A stretch of 14,786 nucleotides of DNA from Lachnospiraceae bacterium UBA7182 (GTDB lineage Bacteria; Bacillota; Clostridia; Lachnospirales; Lachnospiraceae). The translations under genes and the position numbers were made by a program. Shown piece after piece: positions 1 to 6,837 of the stretch. Position 1 is the stretch's first letter. Every line of letters starts with the position of its first letter. The stretch lies in NCBI GenBank assembly GCA_002491115.1, contig DKVI01000077.1, forward strand, positions 1-14,786, in the 5' to 3' direction. Under the pieces are notes generated by a model, which was not told the DNA's origin, did not search any database, and was given only the letters and a program-made list of their open reading frames with translations.

Positions 1-60
1 ACCGCCGTGAATAATTCAGGCTAAACTTCATAAAAAGACATATCAATTCCATTGCATCGT

Positions 61-780
61 TTATTTGTTAAAACGATACCCCGCTCCCCACACAGTTTCC
101 AGAATTTCAGGGTTCCTGCTGTCGTCTTCAATTTTCTCCCGGATACGGTTGATATGTACCATCACGGTAGCGCTGTCTCCCACATAATCATAACCCCATA
201 TTTTTTCAAAAAGCTGTTCCTTTGAAAATACAATATTCGGGTTCATGGCAAAAAATTTTAACAGTTCAAACTCCCGGTTGGGAAATTTAATCTCTTTGTC
301 CCCTTTATAAACCTTCCAGCTGTTGACGAGAATCCGCAGGTCATGTATCCGTATCTCTTCCGGCTGCTTCTCCTTTTCTTCCGGTAATTTCTGCATCATC
401 CGGTCATACTGCCTCAGATTTGCGTTTACTCTCGCCACTAACTCCGCCGGGTCAAAAGGTTTGGCAATATAATCATCCGCTCCAAGCCCCAGTCCCCTGA
501 TTTTATCTACAGATTCCGTCCTTGCCGTTACCATAAGGATCGGAATGTCCACCTTATCACGGATTTCCCTGCATACCTCATAGCCGCTTTTTCCCGGAAG
601 CATTAAATCAAGCAGAATCAGATCAAACAACTCCTCTTCGAGTAAGCCGGAAACTGCTACACCGTTCGTAACAATCACTGTCTGAAATCCCGCTGCTTCC
701 AGATACGCTTCCTCCACCATACTGATATCTGCATCATCTTCTACAATCAATATACGCCTTCCACCAGACATCCTTATCAT
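61..780 (-). CDS. OmpR/PhoB-family response regulator
   Basis: This is a DNA-binding response regulator that is phosphorylated by the kinase encoded just upstream. Counted from position 780 (239 residues), the receiver domain spans about 8-122, with the acidic pair D15-D16, the phospho-acceptor D58 in LLDLMLPG, the switch T85 and the conserved K107 in AKPFD. A winged-helix Trans_reg_C domain fills about 140-239 and ends in the family signature WGAGYRF. An in-frame extension to 870 exists but lies inside the kinase gene. The ATG at 780 overlaps the kinase TGA as ATGA, and an AGGAAGGAG element sits immediately upstream. The ATG at 771 is a close alternative with equally good spacing. The gene is translationally coupled to the kinase and very probably cotranscribed from the promoter near 2021. 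The target genes are unknown, but the 11-base repeats upstream of the operon suggest autoregulation. Family assignment is firm; the signal is not known. Confidence 0.95.
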   Translation of the reverse strand: MIRMSGGRRILIVEDDADISMVEEAYLEAAGFQTVIVTNGVAVSGLLEEELFDLILLDLMLPGKSGYEVCREIRDKVDIPILMVTARTESVDKIRGLGLGADDYIAKPFDPAELVARVNANLRQYDRMMQKLPEEKEKQPEEIRIHDLRILVNSWKVYKGDKEIKFPNREFELLKFFAMNPNIVFSKEQLFEKIWGYDYVGDSATVMVHINRIREKIEDDSRNPEILETVWGAGYRFNK

Positions 781-1961
781 TCTCCTTCCTTCCAAACAGG
801 AACCGCCGCAAAAAACTTTGCCTCCCTCAACTCCAGACAGACTGCAAGTCCGCCTGCATTCTCTGCCCAAACGCGGCCGCCCATCGCTTCTGTCAGATAC
901 CTGACAATATACAGTCCCAGTCCGTTTCCTTCTTTTTTGTTTCTGGATTCATCCCCGCGGTAAAATTCATCAAAAATACAGGGCAGTTTTTCCTCCGCTA
1001 CACCCACTCCATTATCCGAAAAGCAGATACAAAATTCCTCTTTGTTTCTCTCCAGACTGATCTTTACCTTCAGCGGCATCACACTCCCATACTTTCTGCT
1101 GTTCTCCAGAAGATTATCAAAAATTCTCTGAAGCTGTTCCGGATCAACGGACGCATATCCGGTTCCCTCTTTTATATCCGCAGTGATCTCTTCCTGCCCG
1201 TTCTCTAAAAGTTCCTGCTTTCCTTTTACATAATTTCTGATAAATTCACAGAGGTCTATGGTCTTCAGATCCAGCGGCATATTCCCGGTCTCCAGCTTTG
1301 AGAGGTAAAACAGCTGGTTCAGTAATAAATCCATATCCCCCGTTCTTCGGTAAGCCGTTTCAAGAAATTTTTTCTGCCGCTCCGGCGTGGATGCCACGCC
1401 GTCCAGCAGCCCCTTGATTGTCCCCCTGATTGCAGTAAGCGGGGTCCGCAGGTCATGGGAAATGCCTGCAATCATATCCGTCCTTGCTTTTTCGTACTTT
1501 CTGTTCTTTTCCTGCCCTGCCAGAATTGCCCCACGCATTTCATTGAACGTATGACATACATTTTCAAACTCGGCGTCCCCCGAATACCGAATATCCTGCG
1601 TTAAGTCATTCTTCCTGATCCTCTCCGCCCCGTCCGCCAAGGCGTCCAAAGGCTCCATGATATGATTTACCAGTTTTCTGGTAAAAATCTGGCTTACAAT
1701 TACCAGCACCGCAATACAGCAAATCCCATCTGCCAGAAATAACAGAATAAATTCGTTTCTGCGGACGGTATACCCTTCAAGCAGATCTTCCAGGCCATCT
1801 TCATCCACAATACCCTCTATGGAATCCTCCAGCTCATGTTCGATATACTCGGAATATGCTTTCAGAAAAACCACATTGATGATCAGGAGAATAAAAAGCG
1901 TCACCAGTACCATCAGTGCGTTAGATATAAAAATCCGCCTCTTCACTGTCTGCTTTCCCAT
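777..1961 (-). CDS. HAMP-containing sensor histidine kinase
   Basis: This is a membrane sensor kinase and the partner of the OmpR-type regulator that follows it with a 4-base overlap. Counted from 1961 (394 residues): transmembrane helix 1 at about 11-34, a short acidic extracytoplasmic loop at about 35-68, helix 2 at about 71-93, HAMP at about 94-147, and the dimerisation/phospho-acceptor region with H169 in GISHDLRTP. The N box follows at N287 (NLLENSRKYG), the G1 box DNGVG at 316-320 and the G2 box GNGLGLYI at 345-352. The sensor loop is only about 35 residues and strongly acidic (many Glu/Asp), which resembles intramembrane or cation/antimicrobial-peptide sensing kinases; that functional reading is inference. 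An upstream in-frame ATG at 1985 exists. The ATG at 1961 is preferred because a G-rich AGGGGGG ribosome-binding site sits six bases before it. Confidence 0.94.
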   Translation of the reverse strand: MGKQTVKRRIFISNALMVLVTLFILLIINVVFLKAYSEYIEHELEDSIEGIVDEDGLEDLLEGYTVRRNEFILLFLADGICCIAVLVIVSQIFTRKLVNHIMEPLDALADGAERIRKNDLTQDIRYSGDAEFENVCHTFNEMRGAILAGQEKNRKYEKARTDMIAGISHDLRTPLTAIRGTIKGLLDGVASTPERQKKFLETAYRRTGDMDLLLNQLFYLSKLETGNMPLDLKTIDLCEFIRNYVKGKQELLENGQEEITADIKEGTGYASVDPEQLQRIFDNLLENSRKYGSVMPLKVKISLERNKEEFCICFSDNGVGVAEEKLPCIFDEFYRGDESRNKKEGNGLGLYIVRYLTEAMGGRVWAENAGGLAVCLELREAKFFAAVPVWKEGE

Positions 1962-1986
1962 GCCATACCCCCCTGAAATCTGCATT

Positions 1987-2000
1987 TGCGGTATACCGCA
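1987..2000. promoter_or_regulatory. Perfect 14-base palindrome in the kinase leader
   Basis: The bases TGCGGTATACCGCA read identically on both strands. They lie 26 bases before the kinase start codon and downstream of the inferred -10 box, so inside the 5' leader. A symmetric site of this size could bind a dimeric repressor, or could form an RNA stem near the ribosome-binding site. The symmetry is seen directly; the function is inferred. Confidence 0.4.
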
Positions 2001-2020
2001 GTCAAATATTCCCGATTTTT

Positions 2021-2026
2021 ATTATA
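2021..2026 (-). promoter_or_regulatory. -10 box of the kinase/regulator operon
   Basis: A perfect TATAAT is read on the minus strand 60 bases before the kinase start. The sequence 17-18 bases upstream (ACTTCT or TACTTC) matches the -35 consensus poorly. A perfect -10 without a -35 is typical of an activator-dependent promoter, and the tandem repeats end exactly where the activator would touch polymerase. Transcription would start near 2014. Confidence 0.6.
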
Positions 2027-2036
2027 AAATCTAATG

Positions 2037-2078
2037 CTAAATAAGAAGTATGATAAAAGTTAAATAAATCCTAAATAA
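2037..2078 (-). repeat. Four 11-base-phased direct repeats, probable OmpR-type operator
   Basis: On the minus strand four 8-base cores follow each other: TTATTTAG (2078-2071), TTATTTAA (2067-2060), TTATCATA (2056-2049) and TTATTTAG (2044-2037). Start-to-start distances are 11, 11 and 12 bases, one helical turn. OmpR/PhoB-family regulators bind head-to-tail to direct repeats with about this spacing, normally just upstream of or over the -35 region. The array ends 10 bases before the TATAAT at 2026-2021. The regulator encoded by this operon is the obvious candidate ligand. Confidence 0.6.
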
Positions 2079-2132
2079 TCTCTGTCACAATGCCTGTAAC
2101 CACCGCGCCAGACAGGTATCTACAGATTCTTA

Positions 2133-2663
2133 TCACGCCTCATAAAAGGCCGCTGCTATATTATCCACTCCCAGCAGAATCAAATACGTTCCAATGATAA
2201 AGCCTATGGAAAAAAGCAGGATTGACGGCCAGACGATCATAAGACATCCCAAAATAATTCCGATTATATTTACTGTCATCGTAAAATAATAATAAAACCT
2301 TCCCTGCACGATACGGATTAGATGCAGCCGCGATAATCTGGATACGCAGTGCGCAATAAACCATATGGGCAAAAGCAGTACCATAACCCATTTTCCGGCA
2401 TTGGGATGTATCAGAAGCATGACGCCTGCCATGGTGCTGAAAATACCCGAAATCAGCGAAACAACAGGACCAAAACCGATAAAACGCTCTGCTCTTATAT
2501 AAATCACAATATCCAGAATCCCCATCATCAGCGCAAACATTCCGTAAAGAATGACAATCCAGTCCAGTGATCTGCCCGGATGGATCAAGGTATAAATTCC
2601 GAAGATGACCAGTAAAATGCCAATCACCAGTTCAAACCAGTTCAATCCGAAACGTCTTTTCAC
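2133..2663 (-). CDS. HdeD/DUF308-family six-helix membrane protein
   Basis: This is a 176-residue integral membrane protein built of about six hydrophobic helices in three pairs: about 9-27, 33-53, 64-85, 91-109, 125-147 and 150-172. It has the short basic N-terminus and the internal repeat character (helix, IHPG or IHPN turn, helix) of HdeD/DUF308 proteins. E. coli HdeD is linked to acid resistance, but the biochemical role of the family is not established. The start codon is GTG at 2663-2661, overlapping the ftsH stop as GTGA, with an AAGGAGG ribosome-binding site nine bases before it. The gene is therefore translationally coupled to ftsH and probably works at, or is watched by, the same membrane protease. 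The minus-strand gap below it holds no convincing terminator. Confidence 0.85.
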   Translation of the reverse strand: MKRRFGLNWFELVIGILLVIFGIYTLIHPGRSLDWIVILYGMFALMMGILDIVIYIRAERFIGFGPVVSLISGIFSTMAGVMLLIHPNAGKWVMVLLLPIWFIAHCVSRLSRLHLIRIVQGRFYYYFTMTVNIIGIILGCLMIVWPSILLFSIGFIIGTYLILLGVDNIAAAFYEA

Positions 2664-4489
2664 TGTACTCTGCCTCCTTTTTCGTCCAGAATCTCCATAA
2701 ATTCTTCGCCGGTTATAGTTTCCTTCTCATAGAGGAACCGGGCCAGTTCATCCAGCTTTTCTCTGTTTTCCCGCAGAATCGATGCTGCTTTTTCATGCTG
2801 CCTTTTTACCAGTTCCACAACCTTTTTATCAATCTCATTCTGGGTATCTGCGGAACAGACAAGGGATGTATCTCCGCCCAGATACTGATTGGTCACTGTC
2901 TCCATAGCCACCATATCAAACGCTTCGCTCATACCATATCGGGTAATCATGGCCCGTGCCAGTTTCGTGGCCTGCTCAATATCATTGGAAGCACCTGTAG
3001 TAATCTCCTCAAATACAAGCTCTTCCGCCGCGCGACCGCCGGTAAAGGTAGCAATTTTATTTTCAATCTCCTGTTTTGTCATCAAATATTTGTCGCCTTC
3101 ATCCACCTGCATGGTGTAGCCAAGCGCACCGGAAGTACGGGGAATAATCGTGATCTTCTGAACCGGCGCTGAATGGCTCTGCATAGCGGCTACAAGCGCA
3201 TGCCCGATCTCATGATAAGCCACAACCTGCTTCTCATGATCGGAAAGCACCGTATTTTTCTTCTGGTATCCTGCAATCACAATCTCGATGCTTTCTTCCA
3301 GATCCGACTGATCCACGATGGTTCTGGCATTTCGCACCGCCCGAAGCGCCGCTTCATTTACAATATTGGCAAGTTCCGCCCCGGAAGCGCCGGAAGCCAT
3401 GCGCGCAATGGTATGCAAATCCACGTTATCAGACATTTTAATTTTCTTTGCATGGACTTTCAGAATTTCTTCGCGTCCCTTCAAATCGGGCAGTTCTACA
3501 GGAACCCGGCGATCAAACCGTCCCGGACGTGTCAGCGCCGGATCGAGAGAATCCGGACGGTTGGTCGCCGCCAGAATGATCACTCCATTGTTGCCCTCAA
3601 ATCCATCCATTTCTGTCAACAACTGGTTCAGCGTCTGCTCACGTTCATCGTTTCCTCCCATCTGTCCGTCACGTTTCTTTCCAATCGTATCAATCTCATC
3701 AATAAACACGATGCAGGGAGCCTTTTCTTTTGCCTGTTTAAACAAGTCCCGCACTTTAGATGCTCCCATTCCCACAAACATCTCCACAAATTCAGAACCG
3801 GAAATAGAGAAAAACGGAACATTTGCTTCTCCTGCCACAGCCTTTGCCAGCATAGTCTTACCGGTACCCGGAGGTCCCACAAGCAGAAGTCCCTTGGGCA
3901 TGGAAGCGCCCACATCCGCATACTTCTGCGGGTTATGCAGATAATCGACGATTTCTGCCAGGCTTTCTTTTGCCTCATCTTCCCCGGCAACATCCGAAAA
4001 ACGGATTCCGCCTGTAGACTGTACATAGACTTTCGCGCTGCTCTTTCCCATACCAAAGGCCAGAGAATTTTTACCGCCCGCCTGTTCCATGAGTTTTTTG
4101 CCCATATACTGTCCAAGTCCGATGAAAATCACCAATGGCAGGACAAAAGACAGCAAGAAACTCAGGATCGGAGATGTGCCCTGTTGTATTTCCTGTCCAA
4201 ATGTCGCCTCAGCCGCATACAGCCGCTCTGTCAGTGTCGGGTCATTCATTGCCCCTGTCTTATAAATGGTTGTGCCCTCCTTATCTGTAAAAAGGATCTG
4301 AGCGTTTCCCACTTCAACCGATCCAATATTTTTGTCCTCTATCATGCCCATAAAAGTTCCATAGTCTACCTGTATCACTTGTTTTTGTACAAGCAGAGGG
4401 GCGATAATCATATTAAACAACAGCAGGATCAGAAGTACGATTCCATAATAATACAGTAACGGTTTTCTGGGATTTTTTACTTCTTTCAT
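2660..4489 (-). CDS. ftsH: ATP-dependent zinc metalloprotease FtsH
   Basis: This is a membrane-anchored AAA+ protease that extracts and degrades membrane and regulatory proteins. It has 609 residues, near the normal family length. Helix 1 is at about 12-33, the extracytoplasmic domain at about 35-105, helix 2 at about 107-127, Walker A GPPGTGKT at 205-212, pore loop FVGMG at 238-242, Walker B IVFIDEID at 260-267, and the second region of homology with arginine fingers (GRFDRR) near 323-328. The zinc site is HEIGH at 426-430 (catalytic E427) with D503 in SNDIEQ as the third ligand. All catalytic residues are intact. The start at 4489 has AGGAGG eight bases upstream. Firmicutes often keep their main ftsH beside tilS/hpt. 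Here it sits with an HdeD-like gene and a two-component system, so it may be an accessory copy; that is inference. Confidence 0.97.
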   Translation of the reverse strand: MKEVKNPRKPLLYYYGIVLLILLLFNMIIAPLLVQKQVIQVDYGTFMGMIEDKNIGSVEVGNAQILFTDKEGTTIYKTGAMNDPTLTERLYAAEATFGQEIQQGTSPILSFLLSFVLPLVIFIGLGQYMGKKLMEQAGGKNSLAFGMGKSSAKVYVQSTGGIRFSDVAGEDEAKESLAEIVDYLHNPQKYADVGASMPKGLLLVGPPGTGKTMLAKAVAGEANVPFFSISGSEFVEMFVGMGASKVRDLFKQAKEKAPCIVFIDEIDTIGKKRDGQMGGNDEREQTLNQLLTEMDGFEGNNGVIILAATNRPDSLDPALTRPGRFDRRVPVELPDLKGREEILKVHAKKIKMSDNVDLHTIARMASGASGAELANIVNEAALRAVRNARTIVDQSDLEESIEIVIAGYQKKNTVLSDHEKQVVAYHEIGHALVAAMQSHSAPVQKITIIPRTSGALGYTMQVDEGDKYLMTKQEIENKIATFTGGRAAEELVFEEITTGASNDIEQATKLARAMITRYGMSEAFDMVAMETVTNQYLGGDTSLVCSADTQNEIDKKVVELVKRQHEKAASILRENREKLDELARFLYEKETITGEEFMEILDEKGGRVQ

Positions 4490-4524
4490 ATTTTACACCT
4501 CCTGATATTATCTCATATACAGAT

Positions 4525-4553
4525 ATTATAAAACCAAATTTTTTCTTTGGAAA
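4525..4553 (-). promoter_or_regulatory. Promoter of ftsH-hdeD operon with internal dyad
   Basis: The -10 box TATAAT is at 4530-4525 and the -35 box TTTCCA at 4553-4548, with a 17-base spacer on the minus strand. The spacer and the -35 edge contain a small dyad CCAAA-N7-TTTGG (4534-4550), a possible repressor site. It does not resemble CIRCE or the CtsR box, so classical heat-shock control of this ftsH is not supported by sequence. The leader from the expected start to the ATG is only about 30 bases. Confidence 0.6.
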
Positions 4554-4556
4554 CTG

Positions 4557-4603
4557 ACAAAACCGTCTAAATGCAAAAAAACTTTACACTTAGACGATTT
4601 TGT
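4557..4603 (-). terminator. 47-base hairpin after the TetR gene, probable terminator
   Basis: On the minus strand the two 21-base arms (4603-4583 and 4577-4557) pair completely around a GTTTT loop, with three G-U wobbles. On the plus strand the same three positions are A-C mismatches, so the structure is optimal only in minus-strand RNA. It begins 15 bases after the TetR stop codon. The lower stem is A-rich on the left and ends TTTTGT on the right, followed by CAGTTT, a modest U-rich tail. This fits a terminator separating the GNAT-TetR operon from the ftsH promoter, which begins four bases further on. An operator for the TetR protein is an alternative. Confidence 0.6.
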
Positions 4604-4618
4604 TAAACAGCCTCAATT

Positions 4619-5149
4619 TTATTGCGGCGTAATCTTTCCCGATAATATTAAATAAATTTGATGTACGATAAAACTGAGATTTTGCGTATCCTTTTCCGAC
4701 CACTGATTCAAAATGCCTTTTATCGCAAAACAATGATATTGTATAACAAAGTCCCTTTCTGCCTTACTGTAGTGTTTATATACTTCCGCCCTCTCTGTGG
4801 CCCGGTCAAAAAAACTGTACATAAACTCGTCCAATAATTTTTCAATCTCATTCCCATAATTTGAATGCATGCTGACTCTTATATAAGGCTGTACGTTGAT
4901 GGCAAAAGAAAACAAATGAAATAAACCACTTTCCGGATTTTTCTCCTCCAGGCATTGTTCCAGCAGTTTTTCTGTATCCTTTTCCAGCATCCATTTCAGC
5001 AATTCCGGAATATCTGCAAAGTGATAATAAAATGCCTGGCGGGTAATATTGCATTCCTCCACAATCTCTTTTACCGTTAATTTCTTAACTTTCTTTTTAA
5101 ACAGCAGCGTTTTCGTTACTCCCGCTATCACTTCTTTCATATTTGTCAT
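4619..5149 (-). CDS. TetR/AcrR-family transcriptional regulator (DhaS-like)
   Basis: This is a 176-residue regulator. The N-terminal TetR helix-turn-helix is at about 8-52, with the recognisable stretch LTVKEIVEECNITRQAFYYHF at about 24-44, where the residues ITRQAFYYHF form the recognition helix. The C-terminal half is helical and resembles the TetR_C_8/DhaS-like class, for which ligands are mostly unknown. The ATG at 5149 lies five bases after the stop of the acetyltransferase gene. There is no strong ribosome-binding site next to it, so translation is probably coupled; ATG 5140 is an alternative start. The arrangement suggests that the regulator controls its own operon (acetyltransferase plus itself), but no clear operator palindrome was found at the promoter near 5787-5815. 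Confidence 0.88.
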   Translation of the reverse strand: MTNMKEVIAGVTKTLLFKKKVKKLTVKEIVEECNITRQAFYYHFADIPELLKWMLEKDTEKLLEQCLEEKNPESGLFHLFSFAINVQPYIRVSMHSNYGNEIEKLLDEFMYSFFDRATERAEVYKHYSKAERDFVIQYHCFAIKGILNQWSEKDTQNLSFIVHQIYLILSGKITPQ

Positions 5150-5154
5150 GATGA

Positions 5155-5736
5155 TTAATGTCCACCACCTTTATCCTTTCCAATGACAGGATAATCAATA
5201 ACCGCCGTCTGCCTGTCGCCATGTTTCCCGATCATCTTTTCCATCCAGATCATATTGTACCAGCGGCCAAACTTATAACCGCACTTGTGGAACTCGCCTG
5301 TTTTCACAAAACCCATATGAGCATGGAAATCCGCGCTGTTTGTAGTCAGATATTCATCATTGACCTCCGGGCAGGCAATACAGGCATAAAGATTAAGAAT
5401 ACCCATTGCCCGTAAATCAGCTTCCAGCGCTTCATAAATTTTCCTGCCCAATCCGCTTCTTCTGGCATCATAAGCAAGATAAACGGTCGTCTCGCACGAC
5501 CAGTCATAGGCCGCTCTGCCAACAAACGGGCCGGCGTAAGCATAACCCTGGATGACATTGTCTTTCTCTATAATCAGATACGGATAACGGCGCATGGTCC
5601 GCTCCATACGCGCTTTCATTTCTTCAACAGACGGGGTATCATATTCAAATGTTATGGCAGTGTTTTTTACATAATAGTCATATATCTCCAGAATATGCCC
5701 GGCATCCGCCATTGTGGCGTCACGAATAACGGTCAT
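5155..5736 (-). CDS. GNAT N-acetyltransferase, phosphinothricin-acetyltransferase-like
   Basis: This is an acetyl-CoA-dependent N-acetyltransferase. Counted from 5736 (193 residues), the protein begins with the typical strand IRDATMADAGHILEIY and has NTAITFEY at 25-32 in the substrate region. Motif A, RRSGLGRKIYEAL at about 92-104, carries the R-x-x-G-x-G pyrophosphate-binding signature. The C-terminal FHAHMGFVKTGEFHKCGYKFGRWYN segment is typical of the PAT/YwnH subgroup that acetylates phosphinothricin-like or methionine-sulfoximine-like amino acids. Substrate is inferred from family only. The ATG at 5736 is chosen over 5772 because AGAGGAGG sits seven bases upstream. It is the first gene of a two-gene operon with the TetR regulator. 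Confidence 0.9.
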   Translation of the reverse strand: MTVIRDATMADAGHILEIYDYYVKNTAITFEYDTPSVEEMKARMERTMRRYPYLIIEKDNVIQGYAYAGPFVGRAAYDWSCETTVYLAYDARRSGLGRKIYEALEADLRAMGILNLYACIACPEVNDEYLTTNSADFHAHMGFVKTGEFHKCGYKFGRWYNMIWMEKMIGKHGDRQTAVIDYPVIGKDKGGGH

Positions 5737-5786
5737 ATCACAGCCTCCTCTATATTTTAACATCCGTTTCACAAATAACAGGTTTT

Positions 5787-5815
5787 ATGTTAGTATTATT
5801 TTCCAGGAAAGTCAA
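5787..5815 (-). promoter_or_regulatory. Promoter of the acetyltransferase-TetR operon
   Basis: On the minus strand the -35 box is TTGACT at 5815-5810, the spacer is 17 bases and the -10 box is TAACAT at 5792-5787. It lies in the only gap (90 bases) between the ABC permease stop and the acetyltransferase start. Confidence 0.6.
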
Positions 5816-5826
5816 GAAGGAACCAA

Positions 5827-6837
5827 TTAAAACCCGGCCAATCCGACTGCCAGCAAAAGCATCACCGCCGGAACCACATATTTTCTTGGGTGATGCCACA
5901 GATCACTTTCTGTCTCCCAGCCCCGGATAGGACAAAACCATTCCAGAAGCACCGAAAAAAACGCGCTCAGTAACGCGAAACAGGCGGCCGCGGCGACCAT
6001 CCGCCCTGTAATACCTCCCATCTGTATCTGCCAGCTGCAAAGAAAGATACTGTTCGCAGTCATATTACAGAAGAAAATAAACAGGGCATAGGGCACAAGG
6101 AATCTCCTTTTCTGCCCCGGCAGAAAACGGACCGCCTGCTCCAGCGCAGAATCGCAGGACAGCAGGATGCCGAGGGGCGTATTCACAGAAAGTATGGCAA
6201 ATCCCACCGGAATCACAAACACCTTTTCCACGGCCCGGAAAAAAAGAGGCAGAACGCACGCCACGCACCACATAACCGCCGTATTGGTCAGATAGTTTTT
6301 ATGCGTTTTCATATACCTTCCAAAATAATACCATACCAGGAAATGCGTATGACTTTTTACAGTCTGTCTGCCTTTTACTTCCTGCGCATACAAAAAATAT
6401 CCGCCCTTTCTCCTGAAAAAAAGAAGGGACGTCATCAGGATGGCAAAAACCGCGCAGAAAATACTCCCCAGAACCTCTGCCCGGCTCCGGTCCGACACAG
6501 CCAGTAAAACTGCCAGAAGCACTGCCGTCTTTGTCAAAAAAGTATAAGCTCCCAATACAATCCCGTACGAACAGACAAGCGTCCGCTCGTCGAAAGGAAG
6601 CATGCACATATTCTGCCAGTCGGCAGCATGATCCTCAGAAGAAAGATCCTGCCACATGGCCCTGCCAGTAAAAACAGTCACTGTCAGATACAGAATAAAC
6701 GGCGCAATCTGTATCCGAAAATCCGCCCTGGAAAGTCCCAGGAACACAGGCAGGCAGATAACAGGCGTCCGGATCATCCCCTGATAATCCGCCCCAAAAT
6801 ATTTTTTTAAAAACGCTTTAAATACCATGCGTGTCAT
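5827..6837 (-). CDS. ABC transporter permease-like integral membrane protein
   Basis: This is a polytopic membrane protein of 336 residues with about eight or nine hydrophobic helices (roughly 22-35, 42-58, 86-113, 121-141, 183-222 as two, 246-265, 276-300, 319-335). It has a basic cytoplasmic segment around 142-182. I do not recognise a named permease family from motifs. It is called a permease because its start overlaps the 3' end of an ABC ATPase gene by 20 bases and no other membrane subunit is present. Overall it resembles ABC-2-type exporters in layout, lacking a binding protein. An upstream in-frame start at 6882 would lie deep in the ATPase. ATG 6837 has GGGAGG six bases upstream. ATG 6828 is also possible. 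Substrate unknown; export of a peptide or lipid, or self-immunity, is plausible from context. Confidence 0.75.
   Translation of the reverse strand: MTRMVFKAFLKKYFGADYQGMIRTPVICLPVFLGLSRADFRIQIAPFILYLTVTVFTGRAMWQDLSSEDHAADWQNMCMLPFDERTLVCSYGIVLGAYTFLTKTAVLLAVLLAVSDRSRAEVLGSIFCAVFAILMTSLLFFRRKGGYFLYAQEVKGRQTVKSHTHFLVWYYFGRYMKTHKNYLTNTAVMWCVACVLPLFFRAVEKVFVIPVGFAILSVNTPLGILLSCDSALEQAVRFLPGQKRRFLVPYALFIFFCNMTANSIFLCSWQIQMGGITGRMVAAAACFALLSAFFSVLLEWFCPIRGWETESDLWHHPRKYVVPAVMLLLAVGLAGF

Noticed and set aside
1..60. An ATG-initiated minus-strand frame running off the left edge just after the OmpR regulator.
   Set aside because: Only about 17 codons are visible and no ribosome-binding site precedes it, so it cannot be supported as a gene.
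777..870. Longer N-terminus for the OmpR regulator starting at 870.
   Set aside because: It would overlap the kinase by 94 bases and adds a Cys/Gly-rich stretch before the normal receiver start; the 780 or 771 starts fit the family.
2087..2116. Possible hairpin CCTGT/ACAGG after the HdeD-like gene as a terminator.
   Set aside because: The stem is only five base pairs with a 14-base loop and no T-tract follows.
3173..4459. A 428-codon open frame on the plus strand opposite ftsH.
   Set aside because: It lies entirely antisense to a protein with every FtsH motif intact, has no ribosome-binding site, and its translation is low-complexity and Cys/His/Arg-rich, as expected of a shadow frame.
5758..5792. 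TAACAT/ATGTTA inverted repeat around the acetyltransferase promoter as a TetR operator.
   Set aside because: The arms are six AT-rich bases separated by 23 bases, which does not resemble a TetR operator and is likely chance.
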